DNA of 64,000 nucleotides from positions 12,703,896-12,767,895 of the forward strand of contig NC_135001.1 of the NCBI RefSeq assembly GCF_051020985.1, given 5' to 3'. Each line of letters starts with the position of its first letter. Positions within the stretch are counted from its first letter, which is position 1. Under the pieces are notes generated by a model that searched no databases, was not told where the DNA came from, and saw only the letters and a program-made list of their open reading frames with translations. Shown piece by piece: positions 60,793 through 64,000 of the stretch. Both the position numbers and the translations under genes were made by a program. The DNA is from Nomia melanderi. Its lineage: Eukaryota; Arthropoda; Insecta; Hymenoptera; Halictidae.

Positions 60793-61923
60793 AATTGTGA
60801 TGCTTTACAGAAGTGTAACATAAACAACTAAATTTTGAATTTCCGAAATGTTTGCAGTAATCTAAGCACATAAGTCTGAACAATTTTAATAAATATTTCT
60901 GTTACATTTACGATTAGTTTAAAAGGACTGGGTATAAGCGAATTATGGCTTCAGTTGGCGAAACAGTACGGAAATAAGAAGACGGTGTGCGAACGTAACG
61001 GTTAGAGAAGGGAGACACGTGAAGAACCCTGTTTCACCTCGATCAATTCGTTCCTCGATGCGTAAAAAAATCGTGACAGCCGCGTAACTCCGCGTCCGTA
61101 CGGTTCAATCACGCCTGGAAGCTCACGTAAACGGTGCACGAGAAAGATAGCGACGGAGGGCGGAGGGCGGAGGGTGAAAAGAGAAAAACAGATAGGCAAA
61201 GAGATGCCTTCATCGTAGTGTCGGGAGAAAGGTACTACCGTAAAGTATCGTGAGACCGAGTTTTAGCTCTCTTTTCCACCGCGTCCTCTATTCGCTGTTA
61301 CGTTCACCCCTTCCGACTTGTTTCTTGCTCCTGTTCTTTTCCCGTTTGTTTCGCGGAAATAATCCTGATTTCAATTTCTGAGAGTTATAGAAGAAAGAAT
61401 AAAGAAAAACGAATAGGCGTTTCAGCAAGTATTAACGCTATGGGAATGAGAATTTTTAAAACTATTGAAATATCTTTTCAGAACAAAAGTGAACGATGCG
61501 TTGGAGTTTTAAATATTAAAGAAGAAGATAACTACTACGTATCAATCTCTGGTTATTCAAATAATTGAAACACTCATTTGCAAATTATTATTACAAATAT
61601 AATTACTGGAAATTATTCATTTGCAGCTTTCAGTTTTAGATGTGAGGGTTCGAAGTCATCATTTCAGCAGCATTCAGCTGCAAAGGGTTGACATGTCGAT
61701 TGCCGAGTCAGCATTCATCAAAATTCCATAAACTTAATGAAACGAGAGACTAATAAGTCGAGATTTTTCATAACGATCGTTTTCATGACATTCCTTCATC
61801 TTACATGTCCAACTTCCATGAAAGGTAGGTCGAAATACAATTCTGTGGAAACGAATTCTTAAATCAATTTAATTTAAGCGTTAACACTGGTTAGGTACTT
61901 TGAATTAAGTAAAAAAATTTTGT

Positions 61924-62118
61924 TTAACCCATTGCCCGATGATTTCTTTCCAAAATGCGCCCAGCAAATATATTCTATTATTAACAATTCATTAGAGAAA
62001 AAGGAAAATTCTGCATTTATTCTATGTCTACGTTTACTCGGGAATATTACGGGAATATTAAATTCTATTTGAATTCTTTGCTACGAATCTGACATGATAT
62101 TGTAGGGTAAGGAGTTAA
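61924..62118. mobile_element. Possible TTAA-flanked element
   Basis: Left end TTAACCCATTGCCCGATGAT, right end on the minus strand TTAACTCCTTACCCTACAAT. Match is moderate, so this may be an old copy. Confidence 0.4.
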
Positions 62119-62214
62119 TATAACAAGAAATAATATATACTATATTCAATTTTGAAATGACATAGATATACAATTTTCTTCATTATATACATTCGTGGAA
62201 CTACTTAACGCTAG

Positions 62215-62413
62215 GCTTACGGAAACTGATTGTGAATACAGTTCATTTTACTGTTCTTAAAAAAGTTGATGTCCATTCATTTGGATCTCGGAAATTAGAG
62301 TTTTAATATATATTCTGGTAACTGCATGAATAAAAATTAATATAAACATTTACCAAATAATGTTTATAAAATTCAATATACGTCAGATTGACGCGTTCCG
62401 TAAACGAAGTTAA
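62215..62413. mobile_element. TTAA-flanked element related to 29548-29715
   Basis: It starts TTAACGCTAGGCTTACGGAA and ends on TTAA at 62410-62413. The shared block TTTACCAAATAATGTTTATA with the adjoining sequence ties it to 29548-29715. It directly abuts the repeat at 62370-62600. Confidence 0.55.
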
Positions 62414-62600
62414 AACGAAGTAGCGGCCCAAGTTCGCCTTTCGAGCGAAGAGAGTTAAAACTTCCTGTTAATAATGCATTTATGTTAGTTCCTTTGCATT
62501 TCAACTCACAACTAGAACTACCATACAGGACAAAATGACAGGTTTCGAGGTTTTTATATATAAAATTATTAAAATTATGAAGGTACCTACAGCACAATAA
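62370..62600 (-). repeat. Dispersed repeat; inverted copy of 25440-25660
   Basis: Read on the minus strand, this stretch matches 25440-25660 through blocks such as GAAATGCAAAGGAACTAACA and TCGAAAGGCGA. Confidence 0.75.
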
Positions 62601-62673
62601 AATAGGCAAGCAAAGCAAAGCAATTAAAAATACCGTTCCTATTCGACGATACGCGTTTTAATAAGTTCAAGTA

Positions 62674-62938
62674 TTAACCCTTTGCACTCGAAAGTTTTTC
62701 ACTAGTAATATTCAAAATTTCCTAATGAAATATAGGCGATATTCTTTCAAACTAATCAATTCAATGTTGTTTTAACGCTAACGTTGATGCGTTTGTATTT
62801 ATAACATATAACAGTATTGTTTTGTTTCAGTGTTATCATTAATTCTTGATTTCGTAAATTCCACCGAGGAAATTTGGTTTTGGATTAAGCTTAACGTTAT
62901 ACCTATATGAAAATTATCCCTGGACTGCGAAGGGTTAA
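62674..62938. mobile_element. TTAA-flanked inverted-repeat element
   Basis: Left end TTAACCCTTTGCACTCGAAA, right end on the minus strand TTAACCCTTCGCAGTCCAGG. It is 265 bp. Its interior shares a block with 63664-63818 and 63958-64000. Confidence 0.65.
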
Positions 62939-63663
62939 CGTTAGAACTATTGAACAGTTAAAATATCTCGCTTCCAACTGTAAAACAACTACATTTGCAG
63001 CAATATTTCAATGATCATAAAATATAAAATCTCCAATATTTATTACCGTGTATATTGGTATAGCGGTTTCAAACAATTTCTTTTTGAATTCATATTTCGA
63101 TGTATCTAATATTCAAGGTGATTCGAAGATTTCCATTTTGATAGAATATTATTCCAGGTTGGGTAATTTTGTACATAAGAGCAGGTTACCAATATGTTCA
63201 AACTATGATCCATTTTATGCGCTTTCTTTGCGCGGGTTTACAGCTGTATTTATTATTATCTAGTTTAATGTGCGGCGAAACCAATCGATATACAATATGG
63301 CGTAAAGGAAGGAGTTGTTCTCGGCTTGATTTATACATGGGAAAGTGGCCTTGGGTAACCGGTTGAATTTGATCCGACTATTGTATGTACATATCTGTCG
63401 GAAGCGGAGATTGTTTAGGCTGGATTACGCGCAAGTAGTGCGGGACAGCCGGAAAAGTTCGTGAAAACTGCCATTTTCCATGTTTTCAGACCTTCCAAGG
63501 CGTTTACGACTGGAATCCTCCCCTTTTTAAGAACACTGTAGGTATCTCTTGTGCAGTGAACTCGAATTCATAATTAAACTGCGGATTCTTACACATTCAC
63601 ATTGGATTAAAAATGTGAGAAACGTGATAAAATGTGAAACGCAATTGAATTCGATGCTGTCTT

Positions 63664-63818
63664 TATGTTAACGTTAATGCATTTGTATTTATATGAAATT
63701 TGAACGCGAGTAACATGGTGAAATGGAAAGTTTCATTTGATTTACTATTGTTTGTTTCAGTGTTATCATTGATTCTTGACTTCGTAAATTCCATCGAGGA
63801 AATTTGATTTTGCGTAAA
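63664..63818 (+). repeat. Direct repeat of the interior of 62674-62938
   Basis: Shares TAACGTTAATGCATTTGTAT, then TGTTTCAGTGTTATCATT and TTCGTAAATTCCATCGAGGA with 62776-62885. A roughly 50-bp stretch in the middle is unique to this copy. A third, partial copy (TTCGTAAACTCCATCAAGAA) is at 63958-64000 and runs off the window. Confidence 0.75.
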
Positions 63819-64000
63819 GATCAGTGGTCTGATCATAATATTAGTATTTACATTCGTGTTGTGGTTCATTAGTATTGTTCATTACATTTTAAATTGAATT
63901 AAATATAAATTCATATATTGAAATTATTGTCAGAAGGAATAAACTTTGTTTTACCCCTAGATTTCGTAAACTCCATCAAGAAAATTTGATTTTGTGTAAG

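Larger units (their letters stand above)
54699..64000. other. Gene-poor region upstream of the chitinase gene
   Basis: I recognise no protein or RNA gene in this 9.3 kb. The first few hundred bases should hold the chitinase promoter. There is a purine-rich tract at 56676-56960 and GC-richer patches near 59100-59650, 60360-60540 and 61000-61350, which may be regulatory. From 60.7 kb on it is dense in diverged repeats, listed separately. It could be part of a long intron of a gene to the right. Confidence 0.5.

Overview
The window looks like nuclear DNA of an insect. It is strongly AT-rich, its genes carry many short introns with clean GT/AG borders, and it encodes animal families such as a group III chitinase and a chaoptin-like leucine-rich protein. 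A hymenopteran such as a bee is my best guess, from the AT bias, the retained calcium-regulated NADPH oxidase and the style of the DNA-transposon remnants. That is inference. I assembled every gene model by hand from splice sites. For each, the exon lengths and codon phases close into one reading frame.

Layout: (1) 1090-3688, plus: 3' part of a beta-glucuronidase gene; its first exons lie left of the window. (2) 4533-5271, minus: ZNHIT3-like zinc-finger HIT protein. (3) 6366-7989, plus: a MAP kinase kinase of the MKK3/MKK6 (licorne) type. (4) 9378-9701, minus: a two-exon microgene for a 48-residue TOM6-like mitochondrial outer-membrane protein. (5) 11463-14462, plus: diacylglycerol kinase epsilon. 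(6) 15404 to at least 25078, minus: a NOX5-type NADPH oxidase with EF-hands. (7) 25-33 kb: gene-poor, with a long near-palindrome at 28561-29250 and several transposon remnants. (8) 33428-41562, plus: chaoptin-like leucine-rich-repeat surface protein. (9) 43656-54698, minus: Cht7-type chitinase with two GH18 domains and one chitin-binding domain; a tRNA-Ser(CGA) gene sits antisense in its last intron. (10) 54.7-64 kb: no gene found, but many repeats.

From GUSB to NOX5 the genes alternate in orientation, so most neighbours are convergent pairs. The genes belong to unrelated pathways: lysosomal glycoside breakdown, p38 stress signalling, mitochondrial protein import, lipid second messengers, calcium-triggered superoxide production, cell-surface adhesion and cuticle chitin remodelling. 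Nothing suggests a cluster with one shared task.

The most unusual material is non-coding. There is a near-palindrome of roughly 690 bp that would fold as a long hairpin, and at least ten short elements whose inverted ends begin with TTAA, many of them inside introns. There is also a pogo-like MITE with TA duplications, a 34-bp minisatellite, and several repeat families shared between distant parts of the window.
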